The notes: a model not told the origin generated them from the sequence alone. A DNA stretch of 64,000 nucleotides from Bin5 sp965218625 (GCA_965218625.1 CBDCLG010000015.1:310001-374000), one strand, 5' to 3'. Positions 41,972 to 51,326 are shown, counted from the first letter of the stretch. Made by a program: numbers and translations.

Positions 41972-43264
41972 CTACGCCCCGCCTTCTTCGAGCGGCGACG
42001 CGTCGAACTCTTCGAGGCGCCTCACCACGTCAACGAGAAATCTGTCGGCGCTCACGCCGTCCAGAATACGATGATCGAAGGCGAGGCTCAGAAAGCACAT
42101 TGGGCGGATCGAGATCGTGTCATCGGCGCTGGGCAGGAGGGGATCGGCAGCCGGCCCCACCGGTCCGCTGCGGACGACGGCGCGCTTGGTGATATTGCCG
42201 ATGCCCAGGATGGCGGCCTGCGGCTGGTTGATGATCGGCGTGCCCAGCAGACTGCCGCTCACCCCGTGATTGGTCAGGGTGAAGGTTCCGCCGCGCAGTT
42301 CGTCGGGCTTCATTTCACCGCGGCGGGCGCGGCCGGCCAGGTCGTTGACCGCGCGCGCCAGCCCCTGCAAACTGCGTTCATCGGCATCGCGGATCACCGG
42401 CACAACCAGCCCGTCCGGCAGCGCCACCGCGACGCCGACATGGATGTGCCGGCTCAGCGCCAGCCCGGCGTCGGTCCAGCGGCTGTTGACCGTCGGATGG
42501 CGGCGCAGCGCGGACGCGACCGCGGCGACGAAGTAGGGTGTGAAGGTGAGGCCGATCTCCTGTTGCGCGAACGACTCTTTGTGGCCGGCGCGGTGACGCA
42601 CGACCGCGGTCATATCGGCCTCGTGAATCGTGACAACGTGCGGGCTGGTGCGCACGCTGCGGACCATATGCTCGGCGATCGCTTTGCGTATGGTCGAGTG
42701 CGGCTGCAGGAGTTCGTCTTCAGCGAGCGCAGCATCGGTCTGCGCAGCCTGGGCCGGCAACTGCCGTTTGCGCGCGTCGATAAAGGCCAACAGGTCCTTC
42801 CTGGTGACGCGCCCCTGGCGGCCTGTCCCCTTCACTTCGGACAGATCGATATTGTTTTCTGCGCTGATGCGGGCGACGACCGGGCTGACGAAGGCGCGGC
42901 CTGCCGGCCTTTCGATTGGGGCAGACTCTTCTTTTCCACGAGAACCACGGGGCTGCGATGGAGCGGCAGCGAGAGCTTCATCCTCTCCCACCTCGCGCCT
43001 CGGTGCAGTCTCTTCGGTGCTCTCTCCTTCGTCGCCGATGTAGGCGATTATGGCGCCGACTTCGACCGTGGCGCCCTCCGCGGCCAGGATCTCAAGCAGA
43101 ACGCCGGCCGCGGGTGCGGGCACTTCAGTGTCGATTTTGTCGGTGGTGATGTCCAGCAGAGGCTCCAGCCGCTCCACGGCATCCCCAGGCCGTTTGAGCC
43201 AACGGGCCACGGTGCCTTCAAAGACCGTTTCACCCAGTTGGGGCATTTTCACTGGCGTTGGCAT
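41972..43264 (-). CDS. 2-oxoacid dehydrogenase dihydrolipoyl acyltransferase (E2)
   Basis: 430-residue E2 core subunit. One lipoyl domain with Lys43 in DITTDKIDTEVPAPAAG, an acidic hinge, a peripheral-subunit-binding domain (FVSPVVARISAENNIDLSEV, GTGRQGRVTRKDLLAFIDAR), a second hinge and the catalytic domain ending FDHRILDGVSADRF with active-site His398. A single lipoyl domain fits pyruvate or branched-chain acid complexes; the sequence alone does not decide. First gene of an E2-E3 operon. The gap upstream contains short TTTCCAGT/CCGGTTTCC repeats. Confidence 0.93.
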   Translation of the reverse strand: MPTPVKMPQLGETVFEGTVARWLKRPGDAVERLEPLLDITTDKIDTEVPAPAAGVLLEILAAEGATVEVGAIIAYIGDEGESTEETAPRREVGEDEALAAAPSQPRGSRGKEESAPIERPAGRAFVSPVVARISAENNIDLSEVKGTGRQGRVTRKDLLAFIDARKRQLPAQAAQTDAALAEDELLQPHSTIRKAIAEHMVRSVRTSPHVVTIHEADMTAVVRHRAGHKESFAQQEIGLTFTPYFVAAVASALRRHPTVNSRWTDAGLALSRHIHVGVAVALPDGLVVPVIRDADERSLQGLARAVNDLAGRARRGEMKPDELRGGTFTLTNHGVSGSLLGTPIINQPQAAILGIGNITKRAVVRSGPVGPAADPLLPSADDTISIRPMCFLSLAFDHRILDGVSADRFLVDVVRRLEEFDASPLEEGGA

Positions 43265-43397
43265 TGCCTGCGCTCCAACTTCAGTTTCCAGTCTCCGGTT
43301 TCCGGTCTCCAGTTTCCAGTTTTGGGAAACGGCACATCTTCGATTCGGCTGGGGCTTTTTGAACCCCTGAAAACGGGAAACGGAAAGCGGGAAACGC

Positions 43398-43781
43398 CTA
43401 AATCATGGGCGTTTTTCGCTGAACGAGCTGCACGGTCACATTCCAGGGATCGCGCAGGAAGCAGAGCTTGTCCCCCGTGGGCGTGTCGTTGATCTCGCCG
43501 TCGGGCGTGGCGCCGGCGCGGATGAGCCGATCTCTCTCGCCCTCCATGTCGTCGACGCTGAAGGCGAAATGCAGGTTGAACGCGTTGATCTGGGCGAAAT
43601 CGAGGTGCGCAAACTCCTCGTTGCTGTACAGCTCCAGCATACTTCCCTTTTCATCGGCGATAAAGTTCATGTAGGGGGCGACATCACCGGAGGAGACGAT
43701 GCGCAGCCCGAGATGTTCCGTCCACCATTGGACCTGCTCTTGGACGTTGGGTACGTTAATTGCAATGTGTTCCAGGTTCAT
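43398..43781 (-). CDS. Glyoxalase/VOC-superfamily protein
   Basis: 127 residues, paired beta-alpha-beta-beta-beta modules of the vicinal-oxygen-chelate fold: MNLEHIAINVPNVQEQVQWW, MLELYSNEEF, NLHFAFSVDDMEGERDRLIR and CFLRDPWNVTVQLVQRK. Candidate metal ligands are His5, Glu and His/Asp residues in these strands. ATG 43781 has CGGAGC upstream; the longer open frame is non-coding. Enzymatic role unknown (lyase, dioxygenase or isomerase are possible). Between a sulfatase and the E2-E3 genes. Confidence 0.85.
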   Translation of the reverse strand: MNLEHIAINVPNVQEQVQWWTEHLGLRIVSSGDVAPYMNFIADEKGSMLELYSNEEFAHLDFAQINAFNLHFAFSVDDMEGERDRLIRAGATPDGEINDTPTGDKLCFLRDPWNVTVQLVQRKTPMI

Positions 43782-43872
43782 TGTTTTGCTCCGTTCGAAA
43801 GTGTGCGTGCGAATTGGTGACTGTATGGACGATATGTTCCAGCGCCGCGCCCCCACAGGGTGATGGGCGCGG

Positions 43873-45387
43873 TCATGCCCCTGCGATTCGTTCGAACCGG
43901 GTCGGTTCGCGTTCCATCTCGGCCTGTACAAAGCGCTGCAACAGGTCCGACTTGACGCCGGCGAAGGCCGGTTCGTGCCAGCGGTTGCGGCGCTCTTCAG
44001 GGTCTTCGTGCAGATCGAACAGTTCGCCGTATTCGTGCCCGCGGTAGACGGTCAGTTTGTGGCGGTTGTCGACCATTGTACGCAGATGCAGCGCCGACGG
44101 CTGGTGGCGGTTCTCCACGAGCACGTGGTCGCGCGCCTTGTCAACTGCGCCGTTCCACACCGGCAATTGGTCGGCTCCCTGCATCTGGCCCGGCATGTCG
44201 ATTCCGGCCGCGTGCAAAAAGGTTGGGGCTAGGTCCAACAGCGATTGGAGCGAACTGTTGACCGCGCCGGCAGGCACGCGCCCGGGCCAACGGACCAGGA
44301 ATGGCAATCGGATCAGGTCTTCGTAGTGAAAGGCTCCTTTCGCGACCAGCCCGTGCTGACCGAGAAAATGCCCGTGATCGCTACTGAATACGACGAGCGT
44401 ATTGTCGGCGATGGCCAGTTTATCCAGTCTGTCCAGTATGCGTCCAATTTCACGATCCATCAAACTCACCATCCCGTAATAGACGGCCATATCTTTGCGC
44501 AGTGCAGCCGGTTCACGCAGATGGCTGTGAAAGCCGTGATTGCCATGCGAAGTCTCCTGCCAGGCGGAGAAGTCGGGCTGCCGCGTCTGTGTTTTGGCGA
44601 AGTGGGGCGGCATCGCGTCGAGCTCGCCCGGCTCCAGTCTTCCCGGCTCCATCGCATCGGGACAGTACAGCGACGCCCAGGGTTCGGATACGAGGTAAGG
44701 AGGGTGCGGGTCCTGGAAGCTGCTCCAGAGGAAGAAGGGCCTGCCGGCGGCGACGCTTCGTTCCATGGCCGCAATCGAGCGTTCGGCCGTCCAAACGGAG
44801 TAGTGGAACTCTTCGGGCAGGTCCCAGGCATGCCGGCGTTTGGCGGCATGGGGATGGGGCGGCCAGGCCTGAAAGTAGTCCCTCCAGTCGGGCAGGCCGT
44901 TTTCCTCCATCCAGATGGCGTAATGCTGTCCGGCATGGGCCTCGTCGGCGTGATTGCGGGCAACCTCGACGTGCTGAAAGCCGTACCACGGACCATGGAA
45001 ATCGCGCCAGAAGTTGAGGTCGCGCAGGGTTGGCTGGCACTCGAGAGACTTCTGCTCCGGGCGGGACGCGAGCGGCTGAAAGTGGGCCTTGCCGATGAGG
45101 GTGGTGTCGTAGCCGTGCTCGTGCAACAGGCCGCCCACAGTGGGCACATCCTCGCCCAGTTTGACGCCGATCGTCCAGCAGCCATGCCAGGCCGGATACT
45201 GGCCGGTGACGATTGTCGACCGCGAGGGCGAACAGACGGGGTTGTTGCAGTAGGCGCGATCGAAGCGGATGCCTTCGCGGGCCAGCCGGTCGAGAGCCGG
45301 CGTTTGGATTCTGGGATTGGTCACGCCGAGGGTCGAAAAGTGCTGCTGGTCGCTCGTAATCAGAAGGATGTTGGGCGGATTGGCCAC
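43873..45387 (-). CDS. Sulfatase (formylglycine-dependent)
   Basis: 504-residue type I sulfatase/arylsulfatase-like hydrolase. ILLITSDQQHFSTLG starts the metal site, and Cys52 in CSPSRSTIVTGQYP is the C-x-P-x-R motif converted to formylglycine. Further motifs: TTLIGKAHFQPL, VVFSSDHGHFLGQHGLVAKG and LPFLVRWPGRVP. No signal peptide, so probably acts in the cytosol on an imported sulfated substrate such as a sugar sulfate. The gene is monocistronic, and the maturation enzyme is not in the window. Choline-sulfatase and glycan-sulfatase families share this layout. Confidence 0.93.
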   Translation of the reverse strand: MANPPNILLITSDQQHFSTLGVTNPRIQTPALDRLAREGIRFDRAYCNNPVCSPSRSTIVTGQYPAWHGCWTIGVKLGEDVPTVGGLLHEHGYDTTLIGKAHFQPLASRPEQKSLECQPTLRDLNFWRDFHGPWYGFQHVEVARNHADEAHAGQHYAIWMEENGLPDWRDYFQAWPPHPHAAKRRHAWDLPEEFHYSVWTAERSIAAMERSVAAGRPFFLWSSFQDPHPPYLVSEPWASLYCPDAMEPGRLEPGELDAMPPHFAKTQTRQPDFSAWQETSHGNHGFHSHLREPAALRKDMAVYYGMVSLMDREIGRILDRLDKLAIADNTLVVFSSDHGHFLGQHGLVAKGAFHYEDLIRLPFLVRWPGRVPAGAVNSSLQSLLDLAPTFLHAAGIDMPGQMQGADQLPVWNGAVDKARDHVLVENRHQPSALHLRTMVDNRHKLTVYRGHEYGELFDLHEDPEERRNRWHEPAFAGVKSDLLQRFVQAEMEREPTRFERIAGA

Positions 45388-45661
45388 AGACGTTCGCCTC
45401 GGAAACTGGAGATGAAATGCGCCTACGCGATCGTATCACAGCCTGCCGGTGCGCGCTAGTCAGTACCGTGCTATACTCAGCGCGTTCGCGCGCACAGATT
45501 CAGAGATACCAGCGCCCACAGGCTACTTGGATCACTGACGGCACAGCGTTTCCCGTCCGACTTCAGGAGTTGGGATCGGGTGAAAATAGCGCGAGTAACG
45601 GCGCTCTGTGCCTCAGTCTACAGCGACAGGCAGGTCGCACTGACCCGGAGGTAAACGTACG

Positions 45662-46269
45662 ATGTCCGAAAGCAAAAGCCAGCCCGCTACGAATGTCTCG
45701 GTAACTTCGCCACTGGTAATGACATTGATTCCGTAGTCGCCCTGATCGTCCTCTACGCCTTGGTTGGCCGAATAGAAGAGTATGCACATCTCGAATTCCT
45801 GGTGGCCTACAAGGAGTACATCTCGGTCGGCCTGGTTGTGATTTTGGGACTTTTGGCCGTTCAGGCCGGGACCAAGTGGGTTTTCGCTGTCGCGCTAAGG
45901 CGGTCGTCATCAGACGTGGCGGGATCGATGCGAATCATCGCTCGTCTGGTCGGATATGGGCTGATATTCTCCTTCCTGGTGTCCGTTCTGACTGACAACG
46001 CCGCGGCCGCGTTGACAATGGGCAGCTTTGCGGGCCTGGTGGCCGGCTTTGCCTCCCAAACCGTCATGGGCAACACTGTCGCCGGCATTTTCATGGCAAT
46101 TTCTCGACCGATAGGAATCGGAGAAAGAGTGACCATCGGCGGCAAAACCGGGACTGTTACCGACATCACTCTGATGCACGTCGTTTTGGACACAGAAAAT
46201 CAGCGAATTCTGATACCGAGCTCCACGACTGTTACCACGGTCCTGATCAAGCACAAAGCGAGCGCTTGA
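45662..46269 (+). CDS. Short MscS-family mechanosensitive channel (probable frameshift near N-terminus)
   Basis: The MscS pore helix and first beta residues are clear: NAAAALTMGSFAGLVAGFAS, QTVMGNTVAGIFMAISRPIG, GERVTIGGKTGTVTDITLMH, then NQRILIPSSTTVTT. The frame opens without ATG or GTG and only a TTG at 45760, yet a hydrophobic helix (SVVALIVLYALVG) begins before it. ATG 45662, with GGAGG upstream, begins MSESKSQPATNVSVTSPLVM and stops at 45734 in another frame. A one-base error near 45720-45740 would join them into ~200 residues. Even then it is a small member lacking the large cytoplasmic cage. The uninterrupted part is 45760-46269. Confidence 0.7.
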
Positions 46270-46366
46270 CGAGGCCGGCGCGACTCGATGGGCAAGCACT
46301 TTGATGGAATCAGCAGGTCTTGACCGGCGGAAACCGCTTCTGATTGCAGAAAAACACGAAAGAGAG

Positions 46367-46855
46367 ATGGGACAGACAGTATTGCAGAGTGTGCAGACCC
46401 ATTGGAAAGACCTGCGTGGACGCACCTATGATCTGCTGGATGTACTGGTCGACGCCGACCTGAACGCCCGCTTGCCGTTCGCCGAATCCCAGAACATTCT
46501 CTACCAATTCTACTGCATGCTTGGAACGCAGGAGAGTTGGACGCCGGTGCTGCTGGAAGGGGGGATGCGTGGATGGGATTGCAGCCTGAAACCGGCGCCC
46601 GCCGGCGAGGTGCTGCCGATTGAACGGGTGCGCGCGGCGATGGAGGCGGCGGACGGGGCCTTGGAATCGGCGTTCGAGCGAGCGGACTGGTTACGCGTCT
46701 TTGAAAACGGCGCAACGCCGCTGGCCGGATACTACCGCCTGGTTGAGCATGAATCCCACCACCATGGACAGCTGATCAATCTGATCTACGCCAATAACCT
46801 CCCGATTCCGGAGAGTTGGGCCGATTCGTGGGCGCTCAGGCGCGACGGCGGATAG
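46367..46855 (+). CDS. DinB-superfamily protein
   Basis: 162-residue four-helix bundle of the DinB/mycothiol-transferase type. It starts VLQSVQTHWKDLRGRTYDLL, and the metal-binding His cluster is in LVEHESHHHGQLINLIYANN (H-x3-H). A partner His is expected in the first helix (THWKDL). Members transfer or ligate small thiols or are of unknown role. Start at ATG 46367 chosen because upstream codons in frame (ATG 46304) look non-coding. Ends 139 bases before a convergent lipoprotein gene. Confidence 0.78.
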   Translation: MGQTVLQSVQTHWKDLRGRTYDLLDVLVDADLNARLPFAESQNILYQFYCMLGTQESWTPVLLEGGMRGWDCSLKPAPAGEVLPIERVRAAMEAADGALESAFERADWLRVFENGATPLAGYYRLVEHESHHHGQLINLIYANNLPIPESWADSWALRRDGG

Positions 46856-46899
46856 AGGAAACAACACCCTGAAATAGAGAAGTAAAGACACAAACGGAA

Positions 46900-46924
46900 C
46901 GGCAGCCTCACGCGGAAGCTGCCG
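46900..46924. terminator. Hairpin between converging genes
   Basis: CGGCAGC (46900-46906) and GCTGCCG (46918-46924) form a 7-base stem with an 11-base loop, followed by CTCTCTT on the plus strand. It lies between the DinB-like gene and the SH3-domain lipoprotein and suits termination of the former. Confidence 0.5.
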
Positions 46925-46993
46925 CTCTCTTGCTGCGCTCGTTTCAGGTTCCCGGTTTGCCCCGGCAAACTGGCTGCGGAGGGCAATTGCCCC

Positions 46994-48439
46994 TTACTCC
47001 AACTGCAGGAACGAGCTCGAGGCCCATGCGGGACCGTCCACCTCGGTGCCCACGAGGAGCGCCCATTCCCCGTCCAGGCTGAAGCCGAGGATCGAGTAGT
47101 TTTCGCTGTCCGTCACGTGGCCGACGATCGGCGCTTCAAGGGAAGGGCCGCCGCGCAGGCGCAGACGTCCGAAACGGCCAACGGAGATGGTGGCGCGGCC
47201 CAACTGAACGACCAGCTCTATCTCGCGCAACTCCACCAGTGAGGCTGAAACCCAGACCGGTTCCTCAATTTCGTCGAAGAAGATCGCCACCCAGTCCTCA
47301 TCGGCGCTGAAACCGGCGACGGGATAGGTTTCCCCGGCGACAACGCCTGCCAGGACCTCGGAGATCGTTTCGGGCTTGCTGCGGACGCGCAGAGCGCGGC
47401 TCGTAATGATCGCCAACTGCGTGGTGACATCGCCCTCCTTGAGCAACAAAGTCTCCGCAGGCGCGACGGCGGTCGCTTCAGACACCGCAGTTTCCTCGGC
47501 GTCCGCTTCGGCGATCGACATCTCGCCAATCATTACTCTGAAGGCCGGGCTAATCGGGTCACCTCCCTCCAGAACCGGCATATCCGGGCCGGGAAACTCG
47601 AAGACATCGAAGACGCCGCCGTCAACGTGGAGCATGGCGTAGAGCGTTTCGGTGGCGGCATCGACGTCGATTCTCACGGTCAGTTCGGTGTTGACGCCGG
47701 CCTCGACGGGCGCCTGACCGATGATCGGGCCGAATGAACCGGCGTCATCGGCGTGGACAACAATCCAGCCCTTCTTGGAGGCCACCGCCTCGGCGATCGT
47801 AATCGTGCCCTTGATCACATCCTGAGTGTGTATGGTGAGGCTGGGCTTCAGGTCCTGCGTTGCCATGCTGCCGTCGTCGGGCTCGTCCTCGGGCTCGTCC
47901 TCGCCTGCGGTACCCGCGGCGACCTCGCGGTCGTCGGAGGTCGCCTCCGCCGTGGTCTCTTCTCCCGCAGCAGCGTCGTCGGAGGACGCCGCGGACGCGG
48001 TCTCAGCCCCCAGCTCCTCGACGTCATCGGAGACAAGCAGCGCGGCGACGTCGCCGTTCAACGCCACTTCCTCCGCCCAAACCCAACCGATTGTCTCCAC
48101 ATCCGGCACGCGCACCATGAGCCAGCTGCCGTCATCGGTGCGCCCAATCACCGGGATCAGATCGTCCTGAAGCAGGCCGGCGATGATGGGCGACCGGGCG
48201 TCGGCCTCCTTGCGCACGCGCAGCGCGTTGGCCACTACCGTCGCCTCCAGTGTGACCGCTTGCGGTTCAACAGGTTCGGCGTTGCCTTCCGGTGCAGGTT
48301 GCGCGACAGGAGTCACGACGGTCGCAAAATCGCCCTCGATGGGTTGACAACCTGCAAGCAAAAGGCCCAGAATCGCCAGTGCCCAAGCCGCGGCAGGCCG
48401 CCGTGCGCCGCACAGAAAGACGCGAAAGCGAGTAGGCAT
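46994..48439 (-). CDS. SH3-domain lipoprotein
   Basis: 481 residues. Signal peptide with hydrophobic core AAAWALAILGLLLAGC and lipobox Cys31, so it is expected to be membrane-anchored outside the cell. Bacterial SH3 (SH3b) modules appear at about 60-140 (ANALRVRKEADARSPIIAGL), 335-395 (SRALRVRSKPETISEVLAGV) and at the C-terminus (RLRLRGGPSLEAPIVGHVTD). An acidic Ala/Glu/Asp linker separates the first two, with a middle domain (LTVRIDVDAATETLYAMLHV) unassigned. Likely binds cell-wall or surface polymer. ATG 48439 with GGGAGGA upstream. Confidence 0.88.
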   Translation of the reverse strand: MPTRFRVFLCGARRPAAAWALAILGLLLAGCQPIEGDFATVVTPVAQPAPEGNAEPVEPQAVTLEATVVANALRVRKEADARSPIIAGLLQDDLIPVIGRTDDGSWLMVRVPDVETIGWVWAEEVALNGDVAALLVSDDVEELGAETASAASSDDAAAGEETTAEATSDDREVAAGTAGEDEPEDEPDDGSMATQDLKPSLTIHTQDVIKGTITIAEAVASKKGWIVVHADDAGSFGPIIGQAPVEAGVNTELTVRIDVDAATETLYAMLHVDGGVFDVFEFPGPDMPVLEGGDPISPAFRVMIGEMSIAEADAEETAVSEATAVAPAETLLLKEGDVTTQLAIITSRALRVRSKPETISEVLAGVVAGETYPVAGFSADEDWVAIFFDEIEEPVWVSASLVELREIELVVQLGRATISVGRFGRLRLRGGPSLEAPIVGHVTDSENYSILGFSLDGEWALLVGTEVDGPAWASSSFLQLE

Positions 48440-48766
48440 AGTTCCTCCCAACTGACGATAGATCGGGCGCTGTGGCATTGGCTCTGTCGTATTGAGCAGG
48501 TATGTAGAGTCCAGGATACGCCACCAACGGGCAGAAGCGCATTGAACTATTATGGCACGGCAAAAGAAAGGCGACCAAATGGATTTCGGTTACAAGTGCA
48601 GCCGAATCCATGGAACTTTGGCGCGCGCCGTGCAATCGACGAGAAAGAGTGCAGGTATTGTAGGTGATCTGTCGGTTACAGATCTCAACACAAAGGGCTT
48701 TCGCCGGTCATGCCACTGAAAAGAATTTCATCCAGAATATATGTACATAGTGCCCAGAAGTATGGT

Positions 48767-48795
48767 TTGACATGGGGCTCTCGGATCAATATACT
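48767..48795 (+). promoter_or_regulatory. Near-consensus sigma-70 promoter of the carbohydrate locus
   Basis: TTGACA (48767-48772), exactly 17 bases, then TATACT (48790-48795): a perfect -35, ideal spacing and a one-mismatch -10. Predicted start near 48802, giving a leader of about 110 bases to the binding-protein ATG. The palindrome TATGTACATA 18 bases upstream could be an operator. So strong a promoter usually needs repression; no regulator is encoded nearby. Confidence 0.75.
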
Positions 48796-48874
48796 TGTCG
48801 CATCCACGGCTTCTGACTTTGCAGTTACCTCCGTCGCCACCGTAGCAGTAAACGGCAGAACTGATTTTCAATCC

Positions 48875-48888
48875 GTCCGCGAGCGGAC
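48875..48888 (+). promoter_or_regulatory. Inverted repeat in the leader of the carbohydrate operon
   Basis: GTCCGC-GA-GCGGAC is a perfect 6-2-6 inverted repeat lying 12 bases before the AAGGAG Shine-Dalgarno of the binding-protein gene. It could be an operator or a leader hairpin. Confidence 0.4.
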
Positions 48889-48913
48889 TGCTCACACACT
48901 AAGGAGAAAAGCT

Positions 48914-50305
48914 ATGACTGACAGGGTTCGCAACTTTGTATCCAGGCGAGACTTCCTGCGCGTTTCGGCGTTTGCGACCGCCGGCGCGGCGCTGGCTGCG
49001 TGCGCTCCACCGGCAGCGGCGCCGGCAGACCAGGGCGACGCGGAAGAGGCCATGCCCGCCGAAGCTGACACCGGTGTTTCTCTGTGGAGTTGGGGCACGG
49101 CGATGGCCCGCTACCGGAGCCCGGAGGGCGAGGACATCTTCGCCGATACGCTCAAGGCCGACACCGGGTTGGACCTGGAGCTTGGCATGGTCGACCACCC
49201 GGACATGGCGGCAAAGCTGAAGGCAGCGCTGCCCGCGGGGACCGGACCCGACCTGCTGAACACCGACTTCGACATCATGGGGCCGTTCTGGGGCTTCGTT
49301 GAACCGCTCAACGACCGCGGCGAGGCCGAGTGGGGCGCCAGCTGGAAGGAGGACACCTTCTCCGGCGCAGCGTTGAGCGAAATGGAACTGGTCGCCGGCA
49401 TCGTGGACCTTTCAGGCGACGCCCTCTACCTGCCCGGTAACATGCAGCTGCTCGGTTGGCTCTACTACTGGATTCCTACCTTCGAGGAACGCGGCATCGA
49501 TGCCTCCGCGCTGGAGACGTGGGACGACTTTGAAGCCCTCTGCCAGTCATTCCTGGACGACGGCATCTCGCCGATCGGCGGCTACTACAACCCTGCCAAC
49601 CTGGTCGACTGGTTCAAGAGCCTGGTCGAGGTGACCGGTCGGGGTCAGCTGGACGAGGTGCAGGTGGGGAACGGTAGTTTCGCCGACGCAGGTGTCGTCG
49701 AAGCGTTCGACCTCTTTGCCAAGGTGTATAACGAATACATGCAGGAGGGGGCGATCGGCGCGCAGGACGGCAACGCGGTGCGCGAGCCCTTCTGGACCGG
49801 CACCGGCGAGAGGCCGATGATCAACATCTTCACCGGCACGCCCTACTTCGGCTTCCTCAACCACGAGTCGGAAGTCATCCGCGACGCCATGAACAACCAC
49901 GTCGGCACCTTCCTGCTGCCCGGCTCGAGAGGGCTGGCCGCGACCGACGCCGGCGTGGCCATGGTCTCCGAATCAGAGCGCAAGGACAACGCCTGGGAGT
50001 ACATGAAGTGGCGCACGATCGGTCCCGGCGCGGAGCAGATCGCGAGGACCGGTCAGCCGATGGGCGCCAAGGCGATCGAGGTCCCGCCGCAGAACACCGA
50101 CTTCGACAAGAACCTGGGCGAGCCGCTGCTGGAAGCGATGGTCAGCGGCGACAACGTCTTCCGCCGCGTGCTGTGCACCGATGTCTACCAGCAGCTGGGC
50201 ATCGTGCTGCCGGGTGTGACCGCCGGCCTGATCAATGCTGAAGAGGCCGCGCTGGAGGTCCAGGACGCCTTCGACATGTCTTGCCAGAATTGGGTCAAGT
50301 CCTAG
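48914..50305 (+). CDS. Sugar ABC transporter solute-binding lipoprotein 1
   Basis: 463 residues. The N-terminus carries a twin-arginine-like motif (SRRDFLRVSAFA) and a lipobox ending at Cys30 (AALAAC), so it is probably exported folded and lipid-anchored. The mature part is a type I (MalE-like) fold: DTLKADTGLDLELGMVDHPD, LPAGTGPDLLNTDFDIMGPF, YWIPTFEERGIDASALETWD and ESERKDNAWEYMKWRTIGPG. AAGGAG precedes ATG 48914. It heads the locus behind a strong promoter, and a stable hairpin follows before the permease genes, typical for keeping the binding protein in excess. Confidence 0.92.
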   Translation: MTDRVRNFVSRRDFLRVSAFATAGAALAACAPPAAAPADQGDAEEAMPAEADTGVSLWSWGTAMARYRSPEGEDIFADTLKADTGLDLELGMVDHPDMAAKLKAALPAGTGPDLLNTDFDIMGPFWGFVEPLNDRGEAEWGASWKEDTFSGAALSEMELVAGIVDLSGDALYLPGNMQLLGWLYYWIPTFEERGIDASALETWDDFEALCQSFLDDGISPIGGYYNPANLVDWFKSLVEVTGRGQLDEVQVGNGSFADAGVVEAFDLFAKVYNEYMQEGAIGAQDGNAVREPFWTGTGERPMINIFTGTPYFGFLNHESEVIRDAMNNHVGTFLLPGSRGLAATDAGVAMVSESERKDNAWEYMKWRTIGPGAEQIARTGQPMGAKAIEVPPQNTDFDKNLGEPLLEAMVSGDNVFRRVLCTDVYQQLGIVLPGVTAGLINAEEAALEVQDAFDMSCQNWVKS

Positions 50306-50314
50306 TTTCCACAA

Positions 50315-50348
50315 CACCACTGACCGCGCGGATGCGCGGTCAGTGGTG
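50315..50348 (+). terminator. Stable intercistronic hairpin between binding protein and permeases
   Basis: CACCACTGACCGCGC (50315-50329) pairs perfectly with GCGCGGTCAGTGGTG (50334-50348) around GGAT, a 15-base stem. It begins ten bases after the binding-protein stop. No T-run, so it more likely protects the upstream mRNA or reduces read-through into the permeases than ends transcription completely. Confidence 0.65.
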
Positions 50349-50381
50349 AACCCACACATCTGTTTCTGACGACTGAACCTA

Positions 50382-51326
50382 ATGGCAACTGCGGCGGCGG
50401 GCGCAACGCGACACCGGGACGATCAGAGCGCGATGCAGCGGCTCACGCGCGCGCTGCGCGCCAATGGCGGCTTCCTGTTCATTCTGCCGGGGCTGATCGT
50501 CTACCTGGGGTTTATCGCCTGGCCGATCATCGCCACCCTCTACAACGGCTTCTTCGTTTGGGATGGGATCAACCCCGACCGCGAGTTCACCGGGCTGGAC
50601 CACTACGTGCGCCTGCTGACAAAGGACCGCGCCTTCCGCCTCAGCATCCGCAACAACATCTACTGGGCCATCATCACCGTCGTCACCCTCTCGGTCTCCG
50701 GCTTCCTCTTTGCCTGGCTGCTCAATCAGCGTATCCGCTTCCGCAACGCCTACCGCGCCGCCTTCTTCCTGCCCGTCACCGCCTCGCTCGTCGTCATCGG
50801 CTACACCTGGGAATTCATCTACCAGCCCGAAGTCGGCATGCTCAACCACGCGCTGCGCGAGAACGGTTTGGAAGGTTTGACGCGCATTTGGCTGGCTGAC
50901 CCCGACGTTACCATCTTTGCCATCATCTTTGTCTCATTATGGGCCTCGCTCGGCTTCTGGGTCGTCGTCTTCCTGGCCGCGCTGCAGGCCGTTCCGCAGG
51001 ACCTGTATGACTGCGCCGCGGTTGACGGCGCGACCGGCTTCCGCCAGATGTGGCACGTGGCGGTCCCGCTCACAATGGGCACAACGCGGGCGCTGTGGAT
51101 TCTAGGATTGATCCGCTCGATCAATGCCTTCGGCCTCGTCTTCCTGCTCTCGCGCGGAGGCCCCTACCACGCCTCTGAAGTGATCGCGTATCAGATCTAC
51201 GATCTGGCATTCAGGACCAATCATACCGGATATGCCTCTGCGCTCTCGGTCCTGCTGCTCCTCATTTCAGCGGTCGTTACCATTTTTCAGCTGCTCCTGA
51301 TGCGCGGGCGCCGCGTCCAGTTGTAA
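50382..51326 (+). CDS. Sugar ABC transporter permease, MalF type (system 1)
   Basis: 314-residue integral membrane protein with six predicted helices, beginning GGFLFILPGLIVYLGFIAWP. The EAA coupling motif that docks on the ATPase is DLYDCAAVDGATGFRQMWHV. Other family features: NNIYWAIITVVTLSVSGFLF and RAAFFLPVTASLVVIGYTW. Part of transporter system 1 with the binding protein upstream and the MalG-type permease 27 bases downstream. No ATPase gene is in the locus; such systems often share one MsmK/UgpC-like ATPase encoded elsewhere. Confidence 0.93.
   Translation: MATAAAGATRHRDDQSAMQRLTRALRANGGFLFILPGLIVYLGFIAWPIIATLYNGFFVWDGINPDREFTGLDHYVRLLTKDRAFRLSIRNNIYWAIITVVTLSVSGFLFAWLLNQRIRFRNAYRAAFFLPVTASLVVIGYTWEFIYQPEVGMLNHALRENGLEGLTRIWLADPDVTIFAIIFVSLWASLGFWVVVFLAALQAVPQDLYDCAAVDGATGFRQMWHVAVPLTMGTTRALWILGLIRSINAFGLVFLLSRGGPYHASEVIAYQIYDLAFRTNHTGYASALSVLLLLISAVVTIFQLLLMRGRRVQL

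Larger units (their letters stand above)
48440..48913. other. Upstream region of the carbohydrate locus
   Basis: 474 bases between the divergent lipoprotein and binding-protein genes. It contains the promoter at 48767-48795, the palindrome TATGTACATA at 48740-48749 just upstream of it, and an inverted repeat in the mRNA leader at 48875-48888. No gene seen. Confidence 0.6.

Noticed and set aside
41921..43492. A 523-codon plus-strand frame opposite the E2 gene
   Set aside because: Antisense shadow of a complete lipoyl/E2 protein.
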